Assembly: GCA_036345935.2 (NCBI GenBank)
Contig: JADWOT020000005.1
Location: forward strand, 8,069,044 to 8,133,043
Direction of reading: 5' to 3'
Length of the DNA: 64,000 nt
From: Taenia hydatigena
Lineage: Eukaryota > Platyhelminthes > Cestoda > Cyclophyllidea > Taeniidae
The notes beneath the pieces were generated by a model. It ran no database searches. It had not been told where the DNA came from and worked only from the letters and a program-made list of their open reading frames with translations. Made by a program: the position numbers and the translations under genes. Positions 33,469 to 49,516 of this stretch are shown here, piece by piece; within the stretch, counting starts at the first letter, position 1, and each line of letters starts with the position of its first letter.

Positions 33469-33705
33469 CTATGCCATAAAATTGAATTTGACGTCACGTT
33501 GTAACGCCGACAGCAAATATTTGCAGGTGGACTTCTGTTTTATGGCAATTTCTATTTCATTGGCGCTGAGTGCACTGCTGATCTGCTTCAAGGTTTCACA
33601 GCTTTTATCAAGCTTAACATGTAGAGCAGCAACAACTTCGGCGTTCATCTCTTCCCCCTTGGCTCCTATACCCCCAGAACGATTGGGCGAGTTGGATGAG
33701 GGCAT
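33469..33705 (-). CDS. Small hypothetical protein or 3' exon, helical
   Basis: A minus-strand frame of 78 codons ends at TAG 33469-33471. A canonical AATAAA follows at 33443-33438, about 25 bases past the stop, which is the usual cestode arrangement and the main reason to believe the frame. The protein is polar and predicted helical (heptad-like VAALHVKLDKSCETLKQISS, then ANEIEIAIKQKS), ending in LQRDVKFNF. It could be a complete small protein starting at the Met codon at 33703-33705. It could equally be a last exon, with an acceptor TATAG inside this frame and a good donor (ATG|GTAAGT) upstream near 33890. I do not recognise the family. It would be divergently arranged with the PCYT2 gene that starts 690 bp away. 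Confidence 0.45.
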   Translation of the reverse strand: MPSSNSPNRSGGIGAKGEEMNAEVVAALHVKLDKSCETLKQISSALSANEIEIAIKQKSTCKYLLSALQRDVKFNFMA

Positions 33706-34394
33706 ACTTTATCAAGTGATGATTAAAGCAGAGACAAGGACATTGTGAGCTGAGCGTGTTTAGGAAATATTTCCTCTTTGGGTGCCAATGGTGTCCTATC
33801 CAACACGAGGTTTGCACTTTCTGACCGCCTATCGCCCGAAAGGTATGCTTAAACAAGAACATTACACAGTAGCAGAGATCTAGACTTACCATTGCAAACA
33901 GAATTGAACTTTTGCTGCAGAAATGCGAAGTTAATTATCTGGAGATTGCAAAGAGCTAAGCAATCAAGAAGTGATTTAAATGATTACTAAAAGGATGCAC
34001 CAGCAGAATTTCTTCTGAGAACAGTGTTTAAGTTTAAGTAATTGGCTCTTAGGCCCAAAAGTGCTGCCGTATCATTGCAATAGAGTTGTTTTCGTATCAA
34101 TTATGAAGTATTAGATTAGGAATTTTGGCCTTTGTTAATCTGTAGTTATTACTTGCTTAATGGAAATAAATCTACTTTTATTTGGACTTTTAATTGTTCA
34201 GCAATAGATATTGTTCATCCTTGTAAATACATCTCACACTGACCACAGTGCTCTCGCATGAAAATTGTACCCAAGCCCTATAAGCAGCGTTACTGTAAAT
34301 CCGAGGATGTTACTGGCTGTTAGATTCACGCACACCTTTATAAATGGCTTACAAAAATCTAGGCGGTCTATTGCTTTGATATATCAGTATAGGC
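33706..34394. other. Probable divergent promoter region upstream of PCYT2
   Basis: This lies between a minus-strand coding end and the plus-strand PCYT2 start. It may contain 5' exons of the minus-strand gene (a donor-like ATG|GTAAGT near 33890) and the PCYT2 promoter. No core promoter element could be assigned. Confidence 0.35.
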
Positions 34395-38198
<3,804 letters not shown>

Positions 38199-40384
38199 TG
38201 AAAAGGCTCTGACAACACGCAAATATGGCTTTGCTATCGTTCGTGTTGGGTACGAAGCTTCCACCCACTTGATGCTGTGCCCTGATTTTGCTCCTTCACG
38301 GATGCTGAACTTACCCAGTGAATGTCCGAACTACCGGATCGAAGGGAATGTAAGGTGATGTGACTGCTTGGGTTCGTGAAGGTTTGGTAATGCAGGCTGG
38401 GAAAATGAAGAACGTTCTGAGGTTTGTTTTATTTGCCTGATTAGTCACTATGGCTAATGATCATTCCTTTCCAGCAGAATACAAGTTCGTTTCGACTCAC
38501 ACTTAAAAGAGGAATCGAAACCATGGAATCAGTAAATATTTAACACCTCATTATCTGTCACGATGACTTACCCGCTGGTTCATTTGCAAACAAAAGACGT
38601 ATTCGCTTGGGCTGAAACAGTGCTTGACAGAGGCGAAAATGTAAAGCCGTTAATGAAAGAGTAGAGCGTTGAGAGTTGACCAACGACACTTTCTGCTACC
38701 ACGTCTTAGCCGGATGCTTTTCAACGCATCATATGAAAAGGTGCAGTAGCTTTTTTATAAACTTCGATTTGTTTCTTGGAGCAAGCGAACCAGAATCCCA
38801 TTCATCAGGTTTAACTGGTCTGCAGTAACTAGTGTTTGCTCACAACGAAGAAATTGGTGAAGCACAATAAGGGCCAACGCACTGACAGACTGGTTTATAG
38901 GCTTTACTTCTGGTAAAAAGAAGTAGTTAAACTTTGGTCATTGCAGCAAGCCCAATCCATAAATTAACCTTTGTCATTTCTCCCGACACTTTTTGCACTG
39001 AAAAGTGTTGATTACGTCCTTAAGGAGAATGGCCTTTCCATGGACAGGCAGGGCCGGAACATCCAGTTTGGGATAAAAGTTCAAGTGGAATTGAAAATCG
39101 ATGGATGGATTTGCGAGTTGACTTACAAGGGACCAATAATGGCATCGTGGACGCAAATGCAGCTGTGGATCTTTGTGTAGGTTAGAGTTTATTGTGAAAT
39201 CTGACGAGCTGCTAGGCATGAGTGCACAATTTGACACAGCATCTTTAGCGATCACTTCGCCTGATGACCGTGCACTGACATGGAATTGTGTCAGAATGCA
39301 TTGTTAAATTGTACTTTAGCAAGCCACTTGTTTGGTGAGAGGTGAATTTGAGTATGTTTGCCCTCGAACAGCCAAGATGGCTCGACTTCAGTGACATGGG
39401 AGTGCGCTCACCTCTTCTGTTGCATATTTTACTTGGTCGCTGATTGCAGGCACCAACTTGGGTACCCCCATCGCTATAGATGACTGTAGAGTCTCGTCCT
39501 GCAAAGAATCGCAATTATCTTGACAAGGAACTGACTTTAAAGGAGTGGACTATCTCTAAATGCTTCATTCTTATTACATTTTCTTGCCACGCTTTGCCAG
39601 TAGTGGTTGGCTCAGAGTAAGACTCAGCGATAGCAGTTCGTTGAGGAATAGAGGTTCATCAAGTCGCGTCATAGACCAACATCCGTGTTAGACATGCCAA
39701 TGACTAAAGCGGGAACATCTACACAGCACATTTCTGACTGTAGAATGCTTGCGACTAATGCAACGCCACTCTCAACTCTGCCGGCACAAAAGGAGAGATC
39801 TGACACCTTTGGTCCTTTCATGAAAATTCTCGGCAAGTAACTTTGTTGTAAAATAATTACTGAGCAGGACTACTGGGTTCCTTAATTCGGGGAAAGTGGC
39901 AACCAGCATAACCTCCACCAACACATTAAAGACCATTGCGGTTGAAGGAAAGAAGCTGCTCAGGTGGACCTGGCATCGCTTGAGACTCACACAGCAATAC
40001 TTTATTGCCAGTAAAATCTTTGCTTCTTAGTAGAAGCTCTCTCCCTTCATATCCGCCGTAGGGCACACGTGTCCGCAAGCTTAATAAGATGCATATTGTG
40101 AAGTTATTCTAAGGTCAATCATGACTGTCTGAGAGCCAAAGCAATTTTAAAAACGGCTAGCTATTAAGATGTTTTACAAGGGTGACTTAGACTTCTTTAA
40201 ATTTATTTCTTATGGACGTACCATAAAATTAAATTGAGGTAACTCTGTGCTCACAAATGCATTCGCTTTGAAAAGTTCATCACCGCTATCATACCGTGGC
40301 TAAAGGTTTTGTGAGCCATCGGATTTGCTACGACACAGCAAAGATGTTTAGTTTAGATGAAGGCAGCGTTGGCGTGCTACGGGG
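38199..40384. other. Intergenic stretch without recognised genes
   Basis: No coding exon is supported. The open frames at 38974-39255 (-) and 39245-39514 (-) are short and carry no motifs. I could not identify a convincing AATAAA for PCYT2 close to 38198, which leaves the 3' end of that model less secure. Confidence 0.5.
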
Positions 40385-40575
40385 GTGAGGAGAATTTGCT
40401 CCAAGGATCGGTCCAAGATGTGTACTCACCAATTGCCAGAATTGACATTGATCGTCTCTGATACCTGCCGTTTAGAGTTAGCAATCCAACCTATCACCGC
40501 GACATCAGAACTGCGTGTCTTCCGTGTGAATGGTTGTAATACACACAGTTACAACCATTCATAATCATTTAAATA
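40385..40575 (+). repeat. Segment B, 5' flank of the intact LicD gene
   Basis: Collinear with 5910-6110, with CACACAGTTACAACCA near 40543 as the clearest shared block. It lies 60 bp upstream of the inferred start codon and so covers the probable promoter. An imperfect palindrome (GAATGGTTGTAA...TTACAACCATTC) sits at about 40528-40562 and could be a regulatory site or a hairpin. Confidence 0.55.
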
Positions 40576-40636
40576 GGTAAGAGATAGTTGAATTTAGCAG
40601 AAAGCTTTGATAGCTTGCAGTATTCACTCAGAGAAT

Positions 40637-41829
40637 ATGAGTATGGTGAGTGGAAAAAACAGTGTCCTTTATATAATTCTTCATTTTGCTGAAATCTTCG
40701 GGGATGCGAATTCCCACTCTAAACTTTGATGTGTTTTGCTCGCATTCCCGTTGTGTAAATTTTGCTTTTTCAGATACATTCCAAGTATTTAAATACCCTC
40801 CTCTTCATATTTTCCTTCGCATTACTGCTTCAAATTATCTGGCTATTCAGCCATAATAGCATCAAGACGGTTAGTTATGCAACATTATCCTCACAAACTC
40901 CCTACCTGGTGATGCCGGATGAAGGCCCAAATCTCAGTTACTTAACAGACCTTACTTCCATTTCGTGGCCGCATCACAATCGACCAAACTTAACTCGGAG
41001 GTCGGTGGGAAGGGGATTTGAACTGATGCTGAGCGAAGGTCAATACAATAGCTTGGAAAGGCTTCTACAAGTGTTCGAAGGCGTCATGATCTCCTTGAAG
41101 CTTCAGAATCAGTGGTTCCTAGGTAGTGGCACTCTAGTAGGTTCCCTCCGTCATCACGAGATCGTCCCATGGGATGATGACATTGATGTTTATGTGAACC
41201 TGAGTCACCGTGATTTGGTCCGGTCGGCTCTGTGGAAACTCCCATCTGAATATAGAATGTACACGATGCCTAGTCGTGATAAACTCTTCTTCAGACCAAT
41301 AGATGAGAACGAGAAAGTGAACTCAAGCACAATTGGCAGTTTCAATTATTCGCATGTACCCTGGGCCTGGCCATTTATCGACATCTTTTACTATAAAAGA
41401 AGAACTAGTTACTGGACAGTAGCGATCATATTTGAATCGAAGGTATTTGCGTTCGATCAAATCTTCCCAGTCATGTATAGGCCCTTTGGCCAGCATTGGT
41501 ATCCAGCACCTTGCAATCCCATAAGTGTGCTTTCCAAGTACTATTCCTCGAGTAAGCACCTTTGTGCCTCCAACCTTTGGTTACATGCTGATGAAAAAGG
41601 AATTTCGTCAAGTTCTGTTCCATGCAATTCGTTGTTTAACCTGCACGCATTTGTTCAACGCTGTCCTGTTCCGAGAACTGAGGGTTGGTGGAAAAGTCTG
41701 CAATTCTGTGACGAACATTTGGTTGATAGCAGTGGTCGCAGCATACACAAAATACGAACTTTGCTCAGTCCTGCTGAGATTGAATCGCCCTTCTTTGCTG
41801 CAAAGCACACCTCCTTTTCTTGCCCATAG
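40637..41829 (+). CDS. LicD/fukutin-family phospho-alcohol transferase, intact
   Basis: Model: exon 1 40637-40645 (ATGAGTATG) with donor GTGAGT, a 128-nt intron ending TTTTTCAG, and exon 2 40774-41829, giving 354 aa. The open frame also reads upstream without an ATG, hence the choice of the tiny first exon. Residues about 8-28 (LNTLLFIFSFALLLQIIWLF) form a type II signal anchor, which places the enzyme in the Golgi lumen. The LicD core follows: GSGTLVGSLRHH at about 120-131 and PWDDDIDV at 135-142, the acidic metal and nucleotide site. PFIDIFYYKRR, YRPFGQHWYPAP and FCDEHLVDSSGRS come later. LicD in bacteria transfers phosphocholine, and fukutin and FKRP transfer ribitol phosphate from CDP-ribitol. 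The acceptor here is unknown. Relatives lie at 6.2 kb (dead) and 20.4-25.9 kb (interrupted). Confidence 0.88.
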
Positions 41830-41873
41830 GTGCACTTTTGTGGCTTATTGTATGGCCTCTTTTCCCCGCAAAT

Positions 41874-41879
41874 AAATGT
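41874..41879 (+). terminator. Poly(A) signal of the intact LicD gene
   Basis: AATAAA lies 45 nt downstream of the TAG stop, giving a very short 3' UTR. Confidence 0.65.
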
Positions 41880-41949
41880 CTGCCTCAACTATAACCAAAG
41901 TGGTTGGAATTGTGCCTCCGCTAAGCAGAGTATGCAGTACCAAGGTCCG

Positions 41950-42180
41950 AGCTTTTTCATTTATTTAGTCAAGCACTTCACGCTTTAGCTCTTCACTGTA
42001 AACGTGCGTATTGCCTGCAGAAGGGCACCGTGGTCAAGACGAAATCGAGGTGTCTACACGTCTTATTTCATATTGCGTCTTGATTGTTATGAAGGTAATT
42101 ATAACTTCCTCACAAGAGGGTAGGGCGCCACTCAGTGCATGCAAGCGTATATAGTGATGGTGAGAATTGGGTACTTCCAG
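41950..42180 (+). repeat. Segment A, 3' flank of the intact LicD gene
   Basis: Collinear with 5160-5400 on the same strand. The best block is TGCCTGCAGAAGGGCACC near 42016. It starts about 120 bp after the LicD stop codon. Confidence 0.6.
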
Positions 42181-45100
42181 AAAAACTGCGCCAGTCTATG
42201 CACGGTGGTACTTTTAAAATGCCTAGAAACCATTTTACGGGTGAGTGCTTTAAGTTAGCAGACAGCGGAACATTTTGCAACACCTTATTCACTCTGCATT
42301 AGTTTTCCTTTGTCTACCCAGTTAGACATTTCTGCTTGCCAGTTTTACAGTTTTGACTGATTTCGCGTTGACACTGGTTTCTCCCTCGCTCCTGGCTCAC
42401 CACTTAAGTATCAATTGGATTTCACCCAGTCATAGTTTGTCCCTGTCGATGATGTTCTGACCAGTGCCCGGAATCATCCTATTGATGCCCAATCTGCAGT
42501 CGAGTCGCCCCAGTCACTTTGCTGTCTTTCTATTGTCCCACCTTCTCCGTGAAAAATGTTGAAGTCAATTAATAAGGGGCATTATAAAAGTTTTACCAGA
42601 GGAATAGCATGCGCAAGTGACAAGACCGTCTTTACTCCATTGATGACATATTAATGATAAACTACTTCTACTCTTAGTCCGAAACCCACATATTCCATTA
42701 ACTTCACTACAGCAATTTAAAACTTTTCGCATAACAGCAAATGTGTTATAACATCTACGCAAAGGAGGACTAGAGGCTGCGAATGGTCAGGTAGACCCTC
42801 CATCACCTGTCCTTCTAGACTGGCCTGTGCGAACCGAAGCCTCTGTATAATCATGAGCCACTGCTGATGTTGTAATAAACCAATACCAACTTGGGGAGCT
42901 ATGGTCGTGGATAGAGCGCCATGATGCCAATCAGGCATTTGAGCGCTCGTAGACTGAAGAACCCGCATGGTTAAATGTGTTATGAAAAAGCGGGAGTTAG
43001 AAGCACTACCGTGCTCATTTCTTCCTTCTACTACGGTTCTCAGCGCCTTTAAGGCATATCGTTTTAAATTACCCGTTCTAATGCACAAAATCCAAGGCAT
43101 TATACCCAGTGTTCAATGCTTGATTGTACGCAAAGTGAGCTACCCAGGCATTTAGCTCTCAAGGCATCCGCTTATGGAAAGCCCTCATTAAAGTAGACCA
43201 AATTCACCTAAATATGCTTCTGTAAACTTAATTATTTAGCAACAGATATGTAGTGTGGCAATATTTCATTTCACTGTTTCATAAGCAGTCAAATCCCGCC
43301 CCAATGCTGCAATTGATCCCATCATGCAAATTTTGAGTTCAGGCAGTTAAGGAGAAAGGCTAATTGCATGTCTTATTTCTAGATATTTGCTATTTTGTTG
43401 AACTGTGCTAGCACTCGAGTCCCATTTGGCTATGCTTACGCACTGTGATATGACCTTTGGGTCATGCTAGTAGCCTTTGATCTCTTCTCTACTATCCATT
43501 ATCAAACAGTACTTTGGTTGGTTACGTGTTTAGAGAAAGCCCGATGAGTTGCTTTTTGACGCGCGTCTTGAAAGTAATAAAATCATTTTATTCAACCATT
43601 AGGCTCCAGCTAACTTTGCAAATGGCAAGAGCACATAAAATTTCTTATGTATTTGGGCATTATTTAAAATACAGAATGGGCATCCAAGCATACAGAAGCC
43701 ACTATCTTTGGTTATTCTCAGTTTTACATTGTGGAAAATCGCAAGATATGAAAAGTGATGCATTGTCTTGAATGCAAATCCTATTATTCTCACACCCTCA
43801 TAAGCAGACAAATGTGAAATAATTGAAGAATTTGTCATTGCTTAGCGTTGGACCAAGTGATTGGTGCGTTGAAATCTTGAGTAAAAAGGTGAGTTTAAAA
43901 TGTCAAATGACACCTCATTTATCAGGTGAGGAAGCGATTTTTGCCAGGCTAAGGAACTGCTGAGTTGCATTATGCTTCGAAGAATAGCCGTTCTCCTACT
44001 GTTCTTTTTGAAATTGGTCGAGTAAAATAGGCTGCTTTGACGTTTGGTAATGAAACACTTTGATTCTGGTTGAACATCTCTTTGTCGTGTTCACATGGAC
44101 GAGGTGTATGTGTGGAACACGTTGGTCGTGGGTTTTCGCCCCTCAAAATTAAGGGGTCGTGGCGGTTAAAAAGGATGCAGCACAAATAAACATTCGAGGA
44201 TATCAACAAAAATAAAGGATGTAACGCTCTGCCTCAGTCCGAGTGATCAGAGCAAAGGGAACCAATAATTGTAGAGTTTCGACAGAGGCTTCTCAGCAAA
44301 GCATTTTATCTCAAGGTAGCAAGTACTAATAACCAAAACGGCGCTCATTTGATGCAAAATGAAAAAGAATCACAGCTGAGAAATTATATGCAATCCACAA
44401 AATTGGCTTTAAGTGGCATCTTCCACTGGCGCATCCTATTAGCATGGTTTAAAATCTTGACCCTAGTCTCTACTCGATGGGCAAGAGCATTGATAAAAGT
44501 GCTTGGAATTGGACTACAACACCCTCCACTTTAGGTAGAGTTGCTCCAGTAGTAAAATTTGTCAAGTTACAGCGTCAGTATTCTGGCAAAGCCATGGTTT
44601 CAGGGCCAAATTTAAACCACGACACGCTTAAAGATTTAGATTATCCAGCTAGTAAGCCCCTTGCGTCCATTACTAAGAGGTGAATGCGGACTTGCCACAA
44701 TTTGGAGGCATTCATCTGCTGCAAATCACAGACAAGTTATTAAACTCATATTGTAACGCTATTTAAACTGTAAAACTACGAGTAACCTGCCGACGTTTGG
44801 ACTTCTAGCAGAAGTAATCAACAAGGAAGTTGGAGACCTCTCAAAAAGTAATATTGCCTTGCTTTCAAATGACACTAAGGCCACTAAGATCGCCTATCTT
44901 GTTGTATGGCGTCTTGCGTCCTCCCTGAAGTTGTACGAAGTCACAGTAGGCAACGGAATAGCTAGTAGTATCAGACAGACATAGAAGGGCTGAAGAGAAA
45001 TTGGCACCTAGTATGGTGTGAGAAGAAGATGCCACCACGAATTTGCATTCCGGTGTTTTCAGAGTCGCTTACTTAGTGCAACCATGTCTTGTTAATTATG

Positions 45101-46371
45101 CGAATTAAAGCATAGGCCAGCAGGTGCTTAGTGAGTTAATGCAGAACTACTCAATGCAAAGCTGTACATGTTTCTGGGAGCTAAGTAGCTTTCCAGGCAT
45201 TCGATCCTTCTTCAAAGTTGTGGAAGAGTCTTTGCAACCTCTGCCAGCTACTGATTATGTAATATTCAGTTCCGGTGAGCATTCTTTACTCAAGCTGCAA
45301 ACGATTTCAGCATTGTTTCAAGAGGTGTATAAGCATTCAGGTATTTATGCAATGAAAATACTTGATTTTTTAACCATCGTAATAATTTCAGCATGTTTGA
45401 TAAATCACATTGTCTTCGATTCTCGTTTAGACCTCTAAATTGTGCATGCAGTCTCAAGGTCGATCCGCACCCTCTGCTGTGAGTGACAGCAAGCAACATC
45501 GCTCATTTTCAAAGCTCAGACCAATGCTGTTATCCTAACTAGTGGTATCTTGGTGGTGGACGGAACTGCCTCTTATGTCGGTAGCTAGAATGCACTGGTA
45601 CCGCAGTTCGAAGAGGTTCTGACAGGAGCTCCTGAAATCAGCACTGAAAGTAATGAGGCGTGCAATGGGTGACCACGAGGGCTAAGCGTATATCATACAC
45701 CTAGCTTGTTGTTTACAATCGGCACCGCTCGGCTAGTTCACTAGCCCATGAAAGTACGGTCTTGCAGTTAGAATGAGGCATTTGTTCTTGCCTTAGTTAC
45801 GGTTTGCATCAAACATCAACGAAGTCTTTCCATCTACTACGAATACTGGTGGGTATTTTAAGATGCTGCCAATAAAACGATTGGCACGTAATCTCCTTTC
45901 AACCTATAGCTTAAATTGATAAGTTGACAGTCTCTACTCCCCAAGGCTACGAGGATATTGGAAACATCGCCTCTGCTAGATGCTACTTTTCGGGATCAGA
46001 CCAGATCTCTCTCCGTTCCTTTGCCAGTCGCCCAATCTTTTGACACACCTACCATCAAACGCCACGCTCACACTCCGATACCGATCCAACACGGTAGTTC
46101 TGCCAAGCTTGATTGGTTTGTCTTTACACTTTCTTGACAAGATTTACATCGTGCTTGCAATATATCGAGCTGTTTGTTCGGTGCCACCTCAACATATGAA
46201 AGCTAGCATGAGTACGTAGCTAACATCATGCTGGCGTAGGCTCGTTTGTGTTACTTAGCCACGACCTGATTGCCGTCCTATTAACAACAAGTTTACCGTG
46301 CTCGTTTGCATGAATACGCAACTGGTCGTAATTGTATGGTCACATTTAGGCACAGCGATCTAATTCTGCGG
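42181..46371. other. Intergenic stretch without recognised genes
   Basis: No family could be assigned to any open frame. Near 45515-45660 a plus-strand frame reads continuously (LTSGILVVDGTASYVGS) up to one stop and beyond, which may be a decayed coding remnant, but it is too short to name. The stretch ends at the scaffold gap. Confidence 0.45.
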
Positions 46372-46471
46372 NNNNNNNNNNNNNNNNNNNNNNNNNNNNN
46401 NNNNNNNNNNNNNNNNNNNNNNNNNNNNNNNNNNNNNNNNNNNNNNNNNNNNNNNNNNNNNNNNNNNNNNN
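46372..46471. other. Assembly gap, 100 N
   Basis: Exactly 100 N. This is the conventional placeholder for a gap of unknown size, so distance and even order or orientation across it are not certain. Confidence 0.99.
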
Positions 46472-46978
46472 AGGCAAAAGAAGGCAGAATACTAGGCTAA
46501 AATATATATATTCAAAGGACAGAGTTAAGTAAACTGTTGGCATTGCCCGCAGGCTAGCCCACGCAGACAAGGCAATATGGCCAACTCTACGACTCCGATC
46601 GAAATCGGTAGTTCAAGCAAACAAAGTATAAAATGTGAAGCACAAAGCTCCAACGCAGAAACCCGAGAATGTTTAGGCTTTTATCTGATATTCCAAAAAG
46701 GCATGTGCTAATTTCACCCAAGAAAAATAATACCAAAAGAATCTAATCATATTTCCATTGCTAAAATTTCCTAAGTATAAACAAAAAAACCAAATGATTA
46801 AAACGAAACGGAAAAGAGATAAAAACATAAAAATTGAACACCATCAAGCCAAGCAAATTAAAGAATAAGAATTATAAATGTTGATAAGTTAATTAACAAA
46901 ATTTAGGCAAAAGCCTAAAACAATGCAGCGAAAAAGAAGGCAAAAAAGTGCCTAAAGAGTACTAATAAGCCAAATTAA
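46472..46978. other. A-rich stretch between the gap and the inverted repeat arm
   Basis: Strongly A-rich on the plus strand, with repeated AGGCAAAA and GCCTAAA motifs (for example near 46906-46955). No gene is seen. It ends exactly where the homology to the giant coiled-coil gene begins (46979). Confidence 0.5.
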
Positions 46979-48623
46979 CAATCACCTGGTCTCTCAATTC
47001 ACATTCTCTGGCACCCATCTCCTCCACCATCAACATCAACTCCGCCACACGACCCTCACCACTGTTCACTGCACTCACCAAATCCTCCAATTGCAACAGC
47101 AACCTCCTCGACACCTCCACCATGCTTGCCTCCAACTCACTCAGACTACGATCTCGTCTCTCCAACTCCTCCTCTTTAGCAACTACTTCTCTCGTCAGCT
47201 TCTCCACACAAACACCTTTCTCCTCCACTTCCGCACTCAGGGACTTCACGGCCGCCTCCAACTCACCAAGCCTCGCCTTCAAGTCCACCTGATCTCTCAC
47301 CAGTCTCGCAACACCCGACTCTGCATGCTCCATCACCAACAGCCACGAATTGCGCACCTCACTTTGCAGGCTCGAAGCAGTCGACACTTGTTCCGCCAAT
47401 GCCGACAAACGCGCTACCAACAATCCTTCGTCCACACGCGATGATCCGCTCTCCTCCTCATACTCATTACCGGCATCCACAATCACAGGCGACTCTTCCA
47501 TCGACACTGGCGGCGCTGACGACAACAACGGCTCCGCCTTCACCGCCTCAACCACACTCGACTCCACCACCGGCAACATCGACACCAACGTCGGCGCAGA
47601 CTCGCGTGATTTCGCCTCATTCAACTCATTTGTCAACACTGCAACCTCTCTCGACAACCTCTCACATTCCTCCGTCTTACGCGATTTCTCCTCCTCCACA
47701 TCACACAACCGATGACGCATTTCCTCCATCTCCATCGCCGCAGCCTCAGCATCATACAATGTTGCGCCAACCACCTGCTCCGTTCTCCCTTTTAAAACAT
47801 CCGCATCACCCCGATCCACCAAGGGCAACATCGACACAGATGTCGACTTTCGCACTCTAAGTATGTTCAGTTCCTGAGTCAACATTTCCACTTCATGGGA
47901 CAATCTATCGCATTCCAAAGTCTTACGCGTTTTCTCTTCCTCTAAATTATACAATCGATGACGCATTTCATCCATCGCCTTCGCTGCAACTTCAGCTTCA
48001 TGAGAGGCTGCGGCAACAACCTGCTCAATTCTTTGATTCAAAGCATCCACCGCACCAATCTCCAAAACTGGCATCACGGGCATCGACGCAGAATCAGAAT
48101 TCATACGTTTTAAGTCATTCAATTCTCGAAGCAACAATTTCACCTCCTGAGACAACCTATCACATTCTGCCAAATTAAGAGTCTTCTCATCCTCTAAAAC
48201 ATATAATCTTTGCCGCATTTCCTCCATCCTAAAAGCAAAAACATCAGCATCATGTGCTGCAGTGGCAAGCAATTCCTCTATGCTTCGATTAAGAACATCC
48301 ACCAACGTCGGCGCAGACTCGCGTGATTTCGCCTCATTCAACTCATTTGTCAACACTGCAACCTCTCTCGACAACCTCTCACATTCCTCCGTCTTACGCG
48401 ATTTCTCCTCCTCCACATCACACAACCGATGACGCATTTCCTCCATCTCCATCGCCGCAACCTCAGCATCATGCGATGTTGCGTCAACCACCTCCTTCAT
48501 CCTCTCCTCCAATGACCTCCTCTCACTCTCCTTCTTTTCCAGTTCTTCAGTCATCTCCTCACAACTCCTCGACAGTGCGTCTTTCTCCGCCTCCTTTCCG
48601 GCCAGATCATGCGCCAGCTTCCT
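46962..48623 (-). pseudogene. Inverted partial copy of the giant coiled-coil gene
   Basis: A 530-codon minus-strand frame (48554 down to 46962) reads modules A-D-A-C of the giant coiled-coil protein encoded at 50.1-62.6 kb. Coding similarity stops abruptly at both ends: at 48623, inside KLADDLAE, where unrelated sequence begins, and at 46979, after RDQVI, where the frame runs into NLAY and a stop. There is no sign of a promoter, first exon or C-terminal domain, so I call it a fragment. The reading frame is nevertheless undamaged over the whole copy. A few residues differ from the plus-strand source (for example ESAPTLVDVLNRS here against EPSSTLVDVLNRR), so it is not merely an identical assembly echo. 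Confidence 0.8.
46979..48623 (-). repeat. Left arm of a 1645-bp inverted repeat
   Basis: The reverse complement corresponds base for base in length to 58089-59733, with few substitutions and no net indel. The internal spacing of the repeated CGCAACAT marker is 717 bp in both arms. The arms are about 9.5 kb apart. Confidence 0.9.
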
Positions 48624-48819
48624 GGTTTTTGGTTACAGACCTATACTTTACCATCTTCGGGCGGTTCGACCTCGGTGTCAAACAAGTATATAAACCTTTT
48701 TTCTGCCGGCATTTAGCAGATTTGGGTCTTTACAACTGTGGCATCTACCTGTCGTATTTTCTTTCCATACACTTCTGCTTTCCTCCCCAAACCCTCAGGG
48801 CGTCTTGAAACTAGTTGCG

Positions 48820-49009
48820 CATAATACTTCGTTTGTTTGAACTACCGGTTTCGGTCAGGGCCACAGAGGTAACCATATTTCCCCAGCTGCGTAGGCTGCC
48901 TTATGAGCCATGCCACCAGCGTGTTTCCCTCTGCCCGTTGAATACATGTATATATTCTACTCTAGCATTCTGCGTTCTTTTGCCTTCAAGGGAGCCTGGA
49001 GACCCTACA
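48820..49009 (+). repeat. Left LTR of the TRIM-like element
   Basis: It contains ACTACCGGTTTCGGTCAGGG, CTCTGCCCGTTGAATA and TATATTCTACTCTAGCATTC, all shared with the right LTR. The first two bases are CA instead of the expected TG. Confidence 0.85.
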
Positions 49010-49516
49010 TTAGTAGCAGCGGAAAGCGGATTCTACTCTATGGGACTTCTATTTTCGATCTCTACCGCTTGTGGGATGTTGCAGCGGTGCGAAAGAAGTG
49101 CTACGGATGGGCCACGAACGACGTCCACCTCCGGCATCTACCCCTTCTCCGTGTTCTACAAGAAAGCTATCAACAACTGAAGCGACACTAGCCATGGACC
49201 ACCTGGAAAGTTTTGTTGCGAATATTACCCTAATATACTTGCTTAGGGAGATCGGTGTGCTAGCGCCTCCCTACGGACATTCTAATGGTCGGCTGAACCA
49301 CTTATTCTGAACTCTGTTCCCAAGCTAAACGAAACTCGAAGTGCAATGCACTGCCAAGAGGGATCACTGACGTTGGTGTCAAGCATCGCCTCAACCGCAT
49401 CGAACGTCGGCAACTGGCATGTTAGCTCGTTTGTGCTTTTTGCAGCACTGACTACGTCGTGATGGCTGACGCGGGAGGTGTATGAAGGGACGACGCTCGA
49501 AAGAGGAGAGGGACAA

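Noticed and set aside
47091..48808. Plus-strand open frames opposite the inverted repeat arm
   Set aside because: Same shadow effect. The minus-strand frame is the one that matches the giant protein.
48910..49310. Coding gene inside the TRIM-like element
   Set aside because: The overlapping frames in all three registers have no motif, and the LTR structure explains the segment.
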